Shown one piece after another: positions 48,733 to 61,858 of a stretch of DNA of 64,000 bases. The DNA lies in contig JAJEKV010000027.1 in NCBI GenBank assembly GCA_021234155.1, forward strand, positions 5,890,623 through 5,954,622, read 5' to 3'. The stretch is from Isoetes taiwanensis. Its lineage: Eukaryota > Streptophyta > Lycopodiopsida > Isoetales > Isoetaceae. Position numbers and translations under genes: made by a program. The notes under the pieces were generated by a model, which was not told the DNA's origin, did no database searches, and worked only from the letters and a program-made list of their open reading frames with translations. The stretch's first letter is position 1. Each line of letters starts with the position of its first letter.

Positions 48733-50440
48733 GTCAATATCATATAAATAGAATGTCATGTTTTTGCATTGAAGATTGTACATTACAAGTGTGCATAAGT
48801 GTCTTTCACCACATGATAAGCTTTCAAATACCACTGCATCTTCTCTTTTTGTACTCCATTATTCATCTCTTTCCGACATTGCCTAGGCATATCTAATACT
48901 ATATTTTATTCGTTGAATCATTACGTCAAAAGACAAGGTTCTTTTCTTTTATATCATCTTTCAGAGATCATTATACCCTTCAATGTCTTTCTAAAAATGT
49001 CTTTCTAAAAGTAAATGTAGAGACTATGGAAAAGAGAAAGAGCATTTTAAAAGAGCCATTCGTTTATGCTCCTATGAAGCAGTGGTTCTTGAAATGTTTG
49101 AAAGATCCACAAACATGAAAATTGAGTTACAATTTATAGGCATCCAATCCTTTTCGTTTTCCATACCATGCGCGGACATCGACCACAAAATGGGAGGCCT
49201 CAAGTTAAAAAGCCATTTTGACCACTAAGCGCCAATAACTTCTCAAACTTGCAGAAACATGCGGATTTCTATACAATACGCCACAGAAATCAAGGCCAAA
49301 CCGTGCGCGAAAAACCCTCCACAAATACAAAACGAAAATATTGCAAGTTAATGGGAATCCGCTATTGAAATACTAGCGACTAAAGAAACAATTGAATTTT
49401 GATTGGGACGCCATATATTAGGATGCATGTGGCTTCAAAGTCCATGCAAAAGTAGAATGTTTCTAACTCTCACGCAATCAATATGAAATTTTAGCTATAG
49501 CCGAAGTTGAAAGTTACAACAAATAACAAGGTTTCCTCGAGTGCCAAAACCAAAACGGCACCGGTTGATTAAACCAACCAATTAGATCTTTTAAAGTGCA
49601 TGCTAAAGCATAACGTGTTCAATGGTAAATAATTTGAAATAGAAAGAAAATCATTAAATGTAAGAATTAGGAATACTAGTGACGGTGCCTGGCATTTGTC
49701 AAGAAATATGGATCTCTTGTCTTCCTATATATATGATTAGTAGGAAAAAAAAGTGATTTTCCGGCAAAAAAAAATTCCAAAAATAAATGTTTCAGAACCA
49801 AAAAAAAAAAAAATTACATTTGGCATCAGGAAAGGGTTCCGGCAGGGACGTCCGAGGATTAGTTGGGAAGATTTGATCAAAATGAGTACATTCAAGAGCT
49901 CTGGCCATAAAAGCAAACAATGTTACAAGACCCAGAGATTAAAAATATAGAGAAAAAATGTGGCCTCATTTCTTCATCATCCTATGGTGATTCTGCAGAG
50001 AAGAAGGCGTTGTACTTAATTGCTTGGCATTTGGCAAAGGTTAAAACCTGCAAATGCTACAGCGGCATAGCAGAAAAGCAATAAAGCTTCTTCTCCATTC
50101 CGGCCCGCTTTGAGTGGCTAAACCGAGGACCGACGTAGGCCTCAGATTCAAAATGAAAAGCTTCAAAAGATGAGCCGAATTTATGCGTTTTGGCCACAAG
50201 AGTCTGGGAAGGGATCCAGCATTTGTCCTGATGCACAGAAAAGGAAGAAAGAATGGTTTTTAAGCCGTTTGATGCCAAAAGGGTCTTTATTCTACGAGTT
50301 CGAGCTGGGAGGAAAAAAAAGGAAGGTTTTTCTAAAAGATTTGAGGCAGACAAAGAGATGGACAGCATCATCGCCAGACTGCCTGTAAGATGGAAAGAGC
50401 TTATTCGTCAAGCTTTTGGATACCATGAGTAGAGGCATGT

Positions 50441-50486
50441 ACAGAACACGAGTTTGCTGTACGATTACAGAACACGAGTTTGCTGT
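50441..50486. repeat. 26-bp tandem duplication (G2)
   Basis: Counterpart of 24771-24816: the ACAGAACACGAG-containing unit is present twice. Confidence 0.85.
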
Positions 50487-52246
50487 TAATGCTACACCTT
50501 CAATTTTATAGAGCTTAATGATGTCTAATGAGATGGCCAAGCTTTTGAAAGCTTCCTTTGTCCAACGGAATTGGCGCAGGCAAGTATCATGTATCATGTG
50601 AATAGAGCTTTTGATATATTTGATTAATAGCTAACTAGTAAATAAAATTGTGCAATGCAAACTGCAAGTGCAGGCAAGAGACACGGAACTACTTAAAGTC
50701 CATATTAAGACCAAAATATCAGAGAGGTGTGATTGGAATTTACAGCAGTGAACTTTCTGGCATAGCAGTAAGTGTAATATTTGTTGTGCTTTCTATATTC
50801 ATTTCAATTCAATGTGTAGCTCTTTAAATGCACATCCACCTTCTATCTTTAGTTGAGATGAAGTGTGTATTCCTTAAATTGCATTCCTTGGCTGAAAATA
50901 GCATTTCTCAAGTTGCTTCCTATCTCTGAAGCCTCTCTCTGTTTGGAGGACTTTGAAGTAAGAGAATATACAGTGGCATCTTGATGGCCATCATTTATAT
51001 GCACTATCCTTGCCTTAACTTTGAGGATGCAAGTCGTTTCCTGTTCTCATTCATTCTCTTTTTCTTTTTAATATGGTTAATTTAAATACATATATAACGC
51101 TTCCATGTTGAAGGCATCCGTAGAAAAACATGACCAGATTGAATTAAGAGATTCAATAGATAGTATTGGAGACCGAACTTTAACATTTATGTCTCTAGCT
51201 TGCTATTTGCTTTGCCAGCACTCAAAAACTACTGCATTAGGAAGACACCTCTTATGGATAAGTTTTGTTTTGCAATTCAGATTGCATAGAGAGGAGGGTA
51301 AGTGGCATGATACAGTTGCTGCTTCACATAATGTGGAAGCTGGACACTTTACTTTAACCTGTCTCGTCATGTCCTTTCATGGGCTATGTGTATGCCGATT
51401 AGATCCTTTCGTGGCTGTGCCAATGTGAGAATTGGGGCCCGCTTTTTGCTGCCAGATTTCTGCCCTGCCTGGTACGAGCTTTTCTTCAACCTGCATTTGA
51501 TTTTTCATGGCTTCATTGGATTTGAGTGCAAATATCACTGAAAACTGTGCGTTGGTTCAGAAATTGTGCAGTATTTCTAGAGAAGAATCTTGTGAAATCT
51601 GTCATCGATAACATAATAGCTGTAGTTTAAGCGTTGCTAAAGATATTTGTTGTAGATCGTAATTTAATGTCCCAAACATGGGTGCTCCAGCTGACATGAC
51701 TTGGATATGGTCTGTGAGCACCACCAACGGCAAGTTAAGAAGAAAGACAAGCCTTACCAATTTCAGGTTGGATCTATTTATTTTATGTTTGCATGGCATC
51801 TATAGTAACTTTGTATTTGAGATGTTTAGTTCTGCTTTGGGAATGGCCATATGGAAAAGAGAATTTAACATCATTCATGCGAGTTTCGGTTTTAATTTTA
51901 TGGAGTAATAGAGGAGCGGCCTATACATGCAAACAATAGGTTGCAAGGGGTTCTCTTAACTGGGGTGAATTTGAATTGAACTTTTGCTGAAATTTGAATC
52001 ATCTGCACTTTGCAAGACCAATGGGAAGGCTGCCATTTCAGTCTGCTGTACAGTTACGGGGATCCTTTTATCCAGTTACTAGGCCTATAAGGCACTACGA
52101 AGAATTAGGCAGCTCATTGTGTGGGTTTACATGTTCTATTAGCAGTCTGGTAGAAACATAAAGTATATCTTACAGCAAAGAGTATATAATAGCAGTGTCA
52201 TATACACTTAATGATCATTGAGAGTAGCATCTCTCAATGCAATAAA

Positions 52247-53595
52247 GATTCTCTCAGCTTACTCTCTGAGTCCATTTCCCTAATGGTCATGATGGTTAAT
52301 GCCTTTGCTTTCATGGTATCAAGCAAACTTCCAGGCAGTTATAGACTGCCAGAATTTACTGGTGAGGGAATGCGTCCATCTGGAACTAAACATATATACC
52401 AGCTCAAATGTATGTGTGGACCATGTAGGATGGTATTGATAGGTTGTTTCCTGTCAGTCTCAAGTTATTTACTTGCCGGATGTAGTTGATTTTGAACCAT
52501 CACCTTGCCATAAAAACATTTTCAGAGCCTGATAAAGATCCCCTTATATCAGATGTATCTCAAATACATAATTATTGCCAGGTGTATGTTCAGATACATA
52601 GTGCAAGCCTGACTAAATGGAAATTTTCCATATTGGCTATTAAGTATTGGTTTAGTTGCTAAACTACATCTTGTTAAATGTAAAGAGCATGGACCAGTAG
52701 TAATTGAAGCTGGACGACATCCAATTCTTGACAGTTTATGCCCTGGACGTTTTGTGGTACGTACTCATAAATACTATCTATAAATGATGTCTCTGCATGC
52801 GCAAAATATAAATATTTTCTGCATGATTCAGACCAACAGCACATCTTATCTGAACCATCAAATATGATTATCGTAGCAGGGCCCAACAAGTGCAAAATTC
52901 TTTCATTAAATGTGCGAAGTTTTATTATTCGTGTCAATTTTGAAACGTCGCTATTGTGTGACTGTGCAGGAGCAAGAAGACATCATATCTTCACCAAGTA
53001 ACCCTGATAGCTATGCTTGATCATGTTGGTTGTTATATGTTGGCTCATTATTCGTCATTTAAGATAATAGACAGCCTTTTCACATAGATTGAGACTCGAG
53101 ATGATCTTGACTTCAACTCAGGCACAATAAGCCGTACTATAGTAACGGAAAGAAGCTGTCAAGTATACTACACCATATGATGATAAACCGTTGCAGTTTA
53201 TGATGAGAAAGCTAGCTTTTATTTCGCCAAACCTCAGTTCAAGGTATGCAAACAAATTTGATATGTGCTCTCTTTTATTATCTAAGTTGGCAACTGCACG
53301 AGGGGCATGGTCCTAATTGATGAACTTGGGAGATCTAGTTCATCATCAGATGGAGTGGCCATTGCATGAAGTTGTTGCCAAGTATCTACCATTACTAAAA
53401 GTGTATGTAATGATGGCATTACCTAAGAAAGCATTTCATTTCAACATCTCTCTTAAGAACGTTGCTCATATACATACATAATATTTGCCACATATAAAGA
53501 TGTTAATTGAGCTTCCAAAGCTCTACCCAAATGTCAAAGTATACTATTTTGTGGCATCCTTAAAATTCAACATGGACTTCAAAGTCGAAATGCAG
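52247..53595 (+). pseudogene. MSH4: MSH4-like MutS homologue, degraded C-terminal exons (G2)
   Basis: Same six pieces as G1, offset 25,672 bases up to exon 4. It shares the TAG in exon 4 (53085-53087) and a TGA replacing the Trp of the IAWSCC motif. Unlike G1, the Walker B region is open and clearly diagnostic: MVLIDELGRSSSSSDGVAIA. A frameshift follows SCC, after which KYLPLLKVY matches the family in another frame. The last exon, ELPKLYPNVKVYYF, is near 53488-53595. Walker A is GPNKSKKT as in G1, so the glycine before the Lys is lost. It is the better-preserved copy but still a pseudogene. Confidence 0.8.
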
Positions 53596-54387
53596 TCAGT
53601 ATTTATTTGTAGAGTTTTATAATGTACCGCATACATGTTTTCCACAAGTGAGTGTGATTTTACTCGAGTCCTCCTTCTGTAATGGTATTCCAAGGGGATT
53701 TGTTTTTCCTAAGCCTCATGTGATTTTCACAATAAATAGGCTCTCTGACGTCCCTTTACATATTTTGCATGTATTACATGCAAGCTATAACCATTCGAGC
53801 TCTTGATCCCTGTCTAAGATTTGTGCCATAGCTACGAATATATATTATGGCGACAAGCTTTGTTTGAAATTTGAGTGAGTTTGAAACTTGCTATTACGTA
53901 CTGAAATTGCAATGCCATAAACATTACTAGTCCAATTTCTGGAGAGAATTATATTGGGAAAGCAAGGTGGTGGAAATTTTGCCGCATCACAAGGGATCTT
54001 ATTGTATGTCCGACAGCTTCCTCAATAGGGTAGAGCAATGTTGTGAATCAGCAATTCACGAGCATTCATTCTCGTGGTGTTGGTTGTAGTAACAAAAAAA
54101 CTGCAACATAGCCTATAGTAATTACATGCTAGATTGTTACTGCAAAGACATTTACTCCATTGCATATTTTGATTCCAGATTATTTATTTCGTTGTCTGAA
54201 TTGATTGTCATCTCAGTCATGGTGGTAACCAAGATAATTTCTTAGTACATTTTGCTACTTCCTTAGTGTTATTCAGATATGGCATATTAACCCCATAGTA
54301 TTGCCAACTTAACATATTCATTTACAGAGGCCTAGTGCAATCTTCACAATGGGTTATGATTTTCAAGTATACATCAGACCCATTTGC

Positions 54388-54513
54388 AAAAAATGCATAG
54401 GTAGTAATTTTAAATATGACATGAATAAATTTACCAAGACATTTTGAAGTAAAAAATGCATAGGCCGTAATTTAGCGTATGACATGAATAAATTTACCAA
54501 GACATTTTGAAGT
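54388..54513. repeat. 63-bp tandem duplication (G2)
   Basis: Two units with ATGCAT at 54393 and 54456. The first unit reads GGTAGTAATTTTAAATATG where the second reads GGCCGTAATTTAGCGTATG; both units read the latter in G1. Confidence 0.85.
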
Positions 54514-57500
54514 TAGAAAAGAATACACTGCCTGCCAAACTATTCCTCTTCTTGGATGAGTAGATGAACAAATCGTTATGGAAAAACAAAAAGGAATATG
54601 AAAATAGATTTGCTAAAATTTGATTAGGGAGTATGTTGTATCCACGTAGAATCATTTACAAAGGCCTTTAAAAAAACAAAAAGGATAGGAAAAAATATGG
54701 AAATGTCCAAAAATAATGATCTTAATCCAAAAAAGATATTTTATCATAGCCATCGTTACGTGGCATTGGCACAACTATCAATCTAGTTGCCCAAGCTTTT
54801 ATGCCAAATCACATTATTGTGATGAAATTATTGACAAGCATGCATATTCTCCACGAGGCCCATAGCAACTTCTCTAATTTGCCAATGTAGAACAATATCC
54901 CAATCAATCTACGGAGTATTTTCATTTCCTCTTGCTAAACTACTGGTCAACTAGACTTCACAGGAGATATTACTTCAAGAGGCATCTAGCGCGAAAAAAA
55001 ATTAAAAAAATAAATAAAAACCCGAACAAGATATATCGGTCAAAGTCTCAACCCATATATATCTTGATGCATGAGGATCGATGCTTCCTTTGCATGTGTC
55101 GCACACTTAGGCTTGGTTTCAGTGTGCATAAAAGGCAGGCAAGGCCGCTTAAATTCTTGTATAATATATATGTATTAGGAAACTCCTAAGTTAATATAAA
55201 ACGAGTAAAGAATAGACAAATGAATATATATAATTTTAAATATTTCAATAAAAGCAACCATTCTAGTGAAGGGCTAAAAACGTTTCTCCATTTTTGTTTG
55301 AATGACACTTTTCTGCTTAGCCATTTCTCTGCATGCCTAAAAAGGGAGTTGGTGTTTTTTAATGTGAAGAGGCCTCGAGAATGGTAATGCAAGATTCAAA
55401 TTTAAATACTAAGCCACCTCCCGCCATTCATCATCCTGATGGAAATAGGTGCAAGTATAAAACAAGTCTACCGCCACCTTTTCAATCTCCTCCACCTCCT
55501 CCGGCAGTACGTTAGTCTTCAGCACATGGGAGCAATTCCCTCAAAGACGTTACCGCCGGTTGCTATTGCATCACTGCATCATTGGACAAATAAAGTAGCT
55601 TTCATAGATCAGTATACTAGGGATGTTTTTTGCCACCTTTGAACACAGACGCCATACCTCCACTATTTTTAGTGCATCCCGGATCTTTCCTGTTGATATA
55701 TTTGTTTTCTCCTATCTTTTTTGAGAGTCGACCTAAAATAAATTTGATAGACCATCTAGTTTTATACAATGCAGTGCCCCATTCCGCTACAATAACAACA
55801 TGCATTCCTATGATAGCCTGTTCAGTGGGACACATAAGAGAGAGCATGCGAGCACCTTAAACAAGAATATTCATGTGTCTCGGCTATGCCTTTCTGAAGA
55901 AAATCGATGATATCAACCAATTGCAAATGTTCAACACCGACTCATAAAGATGTGACTAATGACCAATTATCCCCTTTAGCCACAAACGAGTAACGGGGAG
56001 TTCACATCCATCCTCCTGTTCTCGATGGCCATATGATTCTCTGAACATTTAGTAGTTGTTGCCAGGCCATTCCCATTTTGTATCAAGAACGCCCCCACAG
56101 GCAAAAAAATAAGAAGAGCCAACCCTTCTAATTTCAGGTAAAAACTCCTACAGCGGTAATGGAAATTGGGGAATCGGATAAATGTTTGGATGAAGGGAAA
56201 TGACTTGCTATGTATGTTGTTATTGTAATAACCACATGAATCAGTAACAGACATAAAGAACCTAAGCGTGCTTCCATCATCATCTTCTCGGAGCGTCTGC
56301 TGCACTACTCAAAGAGTATATATGGTGGAGATGATTGGCTTGGCTTGCATTCATGGATGAACCCATTTAATGGTCCTTCAAGAGGACAAGCTAGCTATTA
56401 AATGAGCTTTTGATGAGTGACAAGGACTACGAGTCCCGCTTAGTGTCATACCATCGTAGGAGATATTACAAAGAACTTAGACTCATGGGGGTGGCTTCTC
56501 TCAGAGACAATGCCACTCAAATATTTTTCCCCGCATTTGACTACTTGGCTTAACTTCAACAGTACCAATAGCCAAGTTTATCTTCTCCCATTCATGCACA
56601 TGATTTTGACAAGGATGCTATTGATTCTGAATATTGGACATGGAGTTGTCTTTGCAAGCGTTGATTTGGACATGTATTTCAATTTATGTTGAATATTAAA
56701 AACAAACCATTGCCTAAAAATGGTTAGAAAGGAAAAAAACCATTGTCAAGACAACATATCTCCCTCTACACTCTACTACCATAGTAGCTCAAATAATGAT
56801 AACACATAGGGCATGATGGCCTTAACAAAGCCTCAATATGGCTTCCCATAGGGCGTAGTTCCCTTGGGCAGATGACACCTTGCTTTAAGTCGTGACAAAC
56901 GTTTTTTAGCACCATTCCCTACTTTTGCTTCGGCTTATTTCTGGCAATCTAAAAATATCAGAAGTGCAGGAGGACTTCCTTAATTCCCCAAACTAGAATT
57001 GGGTTTGCTTCTTGTTGGCCTTTGTTTGTTTCTTCCTCTGAATTTTCTTTCTAATTTGTCTTCGTACGCTTCTTTCAGTTTAGGAGTTGAAGGGCGAAGT
57101 GGCCCTTACTTGCACCTTCACAAGCTAATTGAATTACAGAGTCCTACGCAATAGATGTGCAAAGATAATTGTAGGGATTTTAATAGCCAGTTGATGTTAC
57201 AACTGCCATCTTCGAGCCGATGCCACTTTCATAGTAGGGCAAAGCTTGATTTGGGGGGGTTTTGGGGGGTGGGGGTGCCTCAGAGAGATGATTCAAGACC
57301 AAGAGAATACTAGTGTTTCTAGATAAACACCCGAGCCATTGCCAAATTTTGTTTTTGGGCCATAAGCCCGAGGATGAGGGCGTTATCCCCCTCAACGCCC
57401 CGGTCCAAGGGTAAACCTATCTTCAGCCGTTGGCGCCCATGAACCTAGCCTTGGTTTCCGTGATCATAATGCCCTAGGGAATCCTTAATTGCTCGTAACC

Positions 57501-58146
57501 TGCTAATAAGAGTTTGCACCATAGTTTGATCCTAGAAGGTTGTGCATTATGCATATCCCCAAATACTTAAAACCCATGCTTGAAGCATCTATGCTAAATC
57601 TTTCTTGTATTTTGCACAAGTGTGTGCATGACTATCAGTATAAAATGATTGATATTGGATATTTAGTTATACCATTCTAGTCAAAGTTTTTATTTGGGGC
57701 CTTTCTTTGGGCCTTAATTTATGATAGTTGATAGCATGAATGGTTTGAAGATCCGAATTTACTAGGCAACAGAATTAGGGGGTTATTCAATCCATGGTTC
57801 AAAAACATCCAATCCAGGATTTTGATTGATGTATATCATCATTTGATTAATGCGAGTTTTGCCGAGTCTTATTGTGGCAATTCAGCTGGTTGAGCACGAG
57901 CTTGTGTGCACATGAGATTTTGCTTGCGATAAAAGAAGGTAGGTATCATTGCTCCTTCTCTCTTCCGCATCGAATTTATTACATAAGATACTCATCATCA
58001 GATCAATAACAGTCTTGGCATGTTTAAAAATCTTAGGGCCGAAACACAATAGATCAAAACCTTTCTCAAATGCTGAGAATGATACATTTAAAGGGGTTTT
58101 GAGAAAACTTTCAAACTCGAAGCAAAAACGTTTTCCGTGCAATATT

Positions 58147-59125
58147 CTAAGGCGAAAACAAGGTGTGGCATTTCTGGAATAAGTGTGCCAAGCATAACTG
58201 TTCTGTTAACAAGGACATTTTACAACACAATATATTGTGTGGGATGCGTATTTCCATTTGCTCCAACCAATAAAACAGATTACTTGCATTTGTTCCTTCA
58301 TTGCTTGCTTTTAACTTTGGCATCTGGTGCAAAGTGTCTGAAGTATCTTGTAACCATATAAGCTGCCATGACCTGTACCCCAAGAATTTACTACGCTTTG
58401 TGGTATCACTTGCCTGCTCAGCTCTACTTCAGTCCTTTTGCAAGCATATCATTCTGCTCAAAAGAATCATCTAGGTGTCACCTTTGGAATGCATGCCCTT
58501 TAACACTGCACGAAAAAAGAAAGCAGGACCATAGCTAAAGAAATCATTCCAGCTTCAGCATGAGAGCATCTGCAGTACCGCATGCGAAAAAGTAAGCAGG
58601 ACCATTATGCTAAAGAAATCATTCCATCTTCAGTGTGAGAGCATCTGCAGTGCCACACTCCAATTGCATTCGCTCAGAAGGGATGGAAGCTTTACTGCCA
58701 GTGGAAGTGTCAATATATCCTGCAACTAAGGAGCCTCTCAAAAACTTCACGAGCTTCTGAAAGCAAGTTCTCCATTTCTAAGTGAAACATACATTGATCT
58801 GGGCAGCCTGCAATACCTTGAAACAAATTAAAAGCCTCGAGCATCAGAATGTGTATATGCCTCCCCATACAGAAAGGCCATTTAAGAATACTAGCTGGTT
58901 TTAAAAGAAAGCACAAATATCCTCTGGCCATGGAGACCATACCACAACATCAAAGGCAGGGCATACTATTGCTTTATGACATATAAAGAATGTGATCAAC
59001 GCAGCAGCAGCCAAACCTTGTCCAACCTGAATTACTACCTATTCCAAATGCGTATCCTTGTTTTCTTTACCAAAATGCAATACAAGAGCACTGACCAGAT
59101 GAAGCACAGACAGCATTTTGCCTAA
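58147..59125 (-). pseudogene. PPR-like degenerate gene relic (A4 copy)
   Basis: Third copy of the PPR-like pieces. The NLFYWLEQMEIRIPHNI piece is at 58147-58383, and GRHIHILMLEAF with SEAREVFERL is at 58710-58940 in one open frame. Pattern-based call only. Confidence 0.4.
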
Positions 59126-60051
59126 CGTACCCTGTCAAATATAACGTTTAAGCATCTGATTGTAAATTACATAACCTCATATATCCCTTAGTGATGCGCA
59201 GAGAAGCAAAGACGGATGGCTTCCTTCCTCACGCTGAGACCTTTAACAAAGAAACCATTTTATGTGGAGATAACACGAATGGTGCTTTCTATAGACATTA
59301 ATCTGAGGAACCATAAAACTTTCTCCAATAAATCTTGCCCTTGGTAAACTTGCTGACGAAAGCAGCAGAGGTTGATTTGATAATACGGTAAGTTCCACGA
59401 AAGCATTCTAATAAGAAATTATTACATATAAGATAATGCGTTTAGCTAAGGTACTGAAAGCTGGAAGAACTATCAAATTACATTATGATGACAGCACATC
59501 CTTGTTTAAACCAGAAAGCTGACCTGATAGACAGCAGCTGTTCCTGCTGCACTCAAGGTTCCGCTAGCCAAAAATCCGAACCGAGAAGAATTACATTACA
59601 AGCGCATCTCATAATACCCCATTCATTCAACACAGTTGGTTTTGATTGCTAGCAGAAATGGAAGACAACACTAGCAGAATGGCCTGATATTAGCCGTTCA
59701 GTCCTCACGTCTGTCTAAGAGGCAAACAGTGCATCGAAAGGCTGCTATTAGCCTGCCGCAATGGGGTGATGTTTCAGAGAAGCTTAAGAAAAGAGACAAG
59801 CTCTTTACAACACTTTGCATGAGCAACGGAGTGGAAGGATCCGAAAAATTTCTAGAGCTGTAGTCAGCTGTTGGGTAAAAGCTTTGTACAATATAGCAAG
59901 GGTTTCACTTTAAAGCGTCGGTCCAAGAACAAGCATCCCCAGACGCGTCGGCACAAGAACGAAGAAAAAGACTGATCCATCGCACCGTAAATGGAAAACC
60001 TAAAGAGAGAGAGAGAGCAGTAGGGCTGGCTACTTGTCAAACAAACACTAT

Positions 60052-60093
60052 ATCCCACTGGAACACATTGCAACAACAGATAGCATATAAAAG
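60052..60093 (+). promoter_or_regulatory. U6-3 promoter: USE and TATA box
   Basis: ATCCCACTGGA (60052-60062), a 23-bp gap, and TATAAAAG (60086-60093), with the start at 60116. Same layout as the other copies. Confidence 0.85.
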
Positions 60094-60115
60094 GTACAAC
60101 TCAGCAAAGTTTAAT

Positions 60116-60133
60116 GTCCTTCGGGACATCCGA

Positions 60134-60165
<32 letters not shown>

Positions 60166-60215
60166 GGCCCCTGCGCAAGGATGACACGCATAAATCGAGA
60201 AATGGTCCAAATTTT
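60116..60215 (+). ncRNA. U6 spliceosomal snRNA, copy 3
   Basis: This is the most canonical of the three. It has the ACAGAGA box, the AGC triad, an uninterrupted internal stem-loop region and the GGTCCAAATTTT 3' end. It has the same one-pair-shorter 5' stem-loop (GTCCTTCGGGAC) as the other copies. With its promoter and an eight-T terminator it is a likely expressed U6 gene. Confidence 0.95.
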
Positions 60216-60219
60216 TTTT
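60212..60219 (+). terminator. Pol III T-run terminator, U6-3
   Basis: A run of eight T ends the U6 transcript. Confidence 0.85.
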
Positions 60220-60300
60220 CCAATGTTCCGCTTGTATTCTTGCTCGAAATATGATTCCGATTTCTTAAAATTTTAGAATATTCCCACCATTTTACCAGTG

Positions 60301-61858
60301 ATTGTTGTTTGGAATTGCCATGGTCAACCCTTGAAGAACACCGCCAAAACGTTAAGCAAAGATATTCATGGTAATCGTTCATATTAACATTTTGCCAAAA
60401 ATGCCACGACAAACCCTATGGTCTCGATTGGACATATGGTCCTCGACCCTCGTGCAAGAGAAGCCACAATCACAAACAAGCTCGACACCAAATCGCTGCC
60501 CGCCCCTAGTGCTCCACATGAAGTCGGGGCGTAATAGCTTCGGAAAGGAATGCTCTGAGGCGTAATGCATTCCGTCAAAACCTTTTCGGCCCGGATGGAG
60601 CGGGGTTTTGGCCCCGAGCAGAAAGCCGAAAAGCCGGAGGAATCCGCGAAAGGTCTATTCTTCCAATTCAGGCTCTCATAAACTTGCAATATTTTTGTTT
60701 CCTCAACTCTCAAAACCAAAGACTAAACCACGTGACGCATACGAAGTAAGAAATTAATAAGAAATTACATCACAAACATGTACCGCATCCAGCACCATCC
60801 TTCCAGCTCATAAAACCGCCATGTGCGATCCGGGGGGCTTCCACAGGGGCCAGGCATGTTAGACGACATGTCCACTCAACACATCTGCCGCCGTAATGCG
60901 CATCCAATCCTTTCGTTTCCATACCATGCGGATATCGACCACAAAACCGAGGCCCGAAGTTTTCTAACTCTCAGTAGAATGTTTCGATCAATATGAACTT
61001 TTAGCTATAGCCGGAGGTTGAAAGTTACAACAAGTTAGAAACTGATAAGCTTTGGTATGCTCTTTTCCATTTTTTCTATCTGCATTCATTCTTTTAAGTC
61101 TAGGATCAAAGGAAGGAAGACCATTCATATGACTCTCTTGCAACAAACCTACAGAAATTTCTTAGGTAGAGCTAAAGCTTGGCAAAGAGGATTCGGGCGA
61201 GAAGTTTCTTTGAAGGTATGTATTCTAATGTTTGATTTTGATGTCATGATAAGGCTTGCAAAATATGATGCATGCCTTGAACTGTAAACTAAAACCAAAT
61301 ATACCTCACTTAGAGTTGTATATTGCAGAATCATGATGATGCTTCTAGAAGGCTGCAGAAAATGCCATTTTGAGTTTTTTTTATGCTTCTCGATGATATA
61401 TTTCAATAAAAATATGGAACTTTCTGTTGTTTCTGCTAAATTTTGTCCGAATTTGTGTGCTCTTAGTTAAGATAAAGCAGAATGAAATGGGTCCAAATGC
61501 ACCTTCCCCTACTTTATTTTCGAGATGAAACTTGTTTATAGTCACTTTTGAAAGAGCATAAAAGAAAAAGATTAGCTGCAGACTAGACTGCTTGTCAAAC
61601 TCTGCCAAGTGAAATCAAAGCATTTGCATGTTTTCACAAATTAAGAGAAACAAATAAAGTATAGAAGTGGACAGATAGCATGAGATAAGAATGTTACTTG
61701 AGGACAACATGGGATGCATGTCAAAACCTTAATGACAAATCTAGTCACATTGAATGATAAGATGTATATAAAAAAATGGTAGCAATAGTTTAGAGAGCGA
61801 CATGAATTGCAAAATTGGGAGTTGGTAATAGAACTTAGGTATTGATTTATATTAATAA
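60301..61858. repeat. Duplicated blocks D and E, copy at A4 (C absent)
   Basis: This is the D/E pair downstream of U6-3. D is the most altered copy, with changes at nearly every CAG/CTG/CCGG site compared with 39801-40450. The E exon-like frame is at 61057-61287. It ends at an empty F site (61858/61859). Confidence 0.7.

Larger units (their letters stand above)
46039..49139. repeat. Duplicated block B, copy 3 (B3)
   Basis: This is the third copy of B. It contains the 60-codon frame (46142-46324), the exon-like frame (47095-47415) and the BTB exons. Many differences from B1 and B2 fall on CAG/CTG triplets. Confidence 0.8.
49140..55159. repeat. Duplicated C-H-G, copy 2 (G2)
   Basis: This is the second copy of G, collinear with G1. 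It holds unrecognised frames at 49753-49950, 50170-50388, 51105-51428 and 51678-51908, then the MSH4-like exons, then spacer with the 63-bp tandem. The terminal GC hairpin seen in G1 is scrambled here. Confidence 0.8.
55160..60300. repeat. Duplicated block A, copy 4 (A4)
   Basis: This complete A block lacks the A1 insertion and has a short deletion near 56755-56850 relative to A3. It contains the short frame at 55439-55642, spacer without recognised genes (55650-57940), the PPR-like relic, the 72-bp tandem and U6-3. Confidence 0.85.
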
